Program-made: the position numbers and the translations under genes
Part shown: piece by piece, positions 63,918 to 64,000 of the stretch
Numbering within the stretch: position 1 is the stretch's first letter
Layout: the number at the start of each line of letters is the position of its first letter
Assembly: GCF_900183975.1 (NCBI RefSeq)
Contig: NZ_LT853882.1
Span: 186,001 to 250,000, forward strand
Direction: 5' to 3'
From: Xanthomonas fragariae
GTDB lineage: Bacteria; Pseudomonadota; Gammaproteobacteria; Xanthomonadales; Xanthomonadaceae
DNA length: 64,000 nucleotides
The notes under the pieces: generated by a model
The model's database searches: none
What the model was told of the DNA's origin: nothing
Seen by the model: the letters and a program-made list of their open reading frames with translations, nothing else

Positions 63918-64000
63918 ATGCGCTATCCCGCCCTCGATCTGCTGCGTGGCATCGCCATTGTCTGGGTGATGCTGTTCCATTCGTTCGTGGTCGGCGGCCT
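63918..64000 (+). CDS. Acyltransferase-3-like membrane protein, 5-prime end only
   Basis: ATG 63918 begins MRYPALDLLRGIAIVWVMLF and HSFVVGG before the window ends. The pattern LD-LRGIAI plus a His in the first membrane helix is typical of acyltransferase-3/OpgC-type or DUF1624-type membrane proteins that acylate surface glycans. Only 27 codons are seen, so the exact family is open. Confidence 0.6.
   Translation, partial: MRYPALDLLRGIAIVWVMLFHSFVVGG

Overview
The window is GC-rich chromosomal DNA from a gammaproteobacterium, almost certainly a Xanthomonas or close relative. This rests on high GC, the gene families present and the IS5-family insertion sequences; no rRNA, tRNA or phage genes were seen. 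About two thirds is ordinary core genome, with several decayed, IS-rich patches between.

Layout. 0-2.6 kb: EF-hand protein and an osmoprotectant-type ABC importer whose binding protein and permease are fused. 2.7-6.2 kb: ergothioneine genes (egtE-like aminotransferase, divergent egtB and egtD). 6.6-10.3 kb: single-chain indolepyruvate:ferredoxin oxidoreductase. 11.6-21.5 kb: AEC transporter, ParA-like ATPase, SixA, YceI, PLD-family lipoprotein, thioesterase preceded by a hexanucleotide repeat, PlsC, YheT-type hydrolase, TPR/sulfotransferase-like protein. 21.7-34.1 kb: a block holding two sodC genes, ntrC-ntrB, amtB-glnK, glnA and uppP. It is bounded by reciprocal halves of two broken genes, which points to an inversion of about 12.2 kb. 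34.1-36.9 kb: small secreted proteins and a MITE-like repeat split by an insertion sequence. 37-45 kb: hemB, a PepSY-flavodoxin-reductase fusion, aroE, dinG. 45.8-48 kb: periplasmic catalase and ankyrin protein (katB-ankB type). 49.9-53.8 kb: dusA, a PepSY-like protein and phoP-phoQ. 54.1-55.6 kb: another 1506-bp IS. 56.2-61.6 kb: a C-A-T-TE nonribosomal peptide synthetase overlapping a GtfB-like glycosyltransferase, behind an AT-rich leader. 61.8-63.8 kb: LysR, CMD-family and tautomerase genes, each broken by one nucleotide change. 63.9 kb: start of an acyltransferase-type membrane protein.

How it works together. The nitrogen block is a complete sensing and assimilation module. GlnK reports nitrogen status, NtrB phosphorylates NtrC, and glnA carries a sigma-54 promoter with two upstream NtrC sites about 31 bp apart. 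A third NtrC-like palindrome sits just upstream of the ntrB start codon, consistent with autoregulation. Oxidative-stress defence recurs (two periplasmic SodC, KatB/AnkB, ergothioneine). The least explained locus is the NRPS-glycosyltransferase pair, which may make a small glycosylated acyl-amino acid or peptide. Genome plasticity is the other theme: three copies of one 1.5-kb IS5-family element, two shorter IS5-family elements, a MITE-like repeat and at least six decayed host genes.
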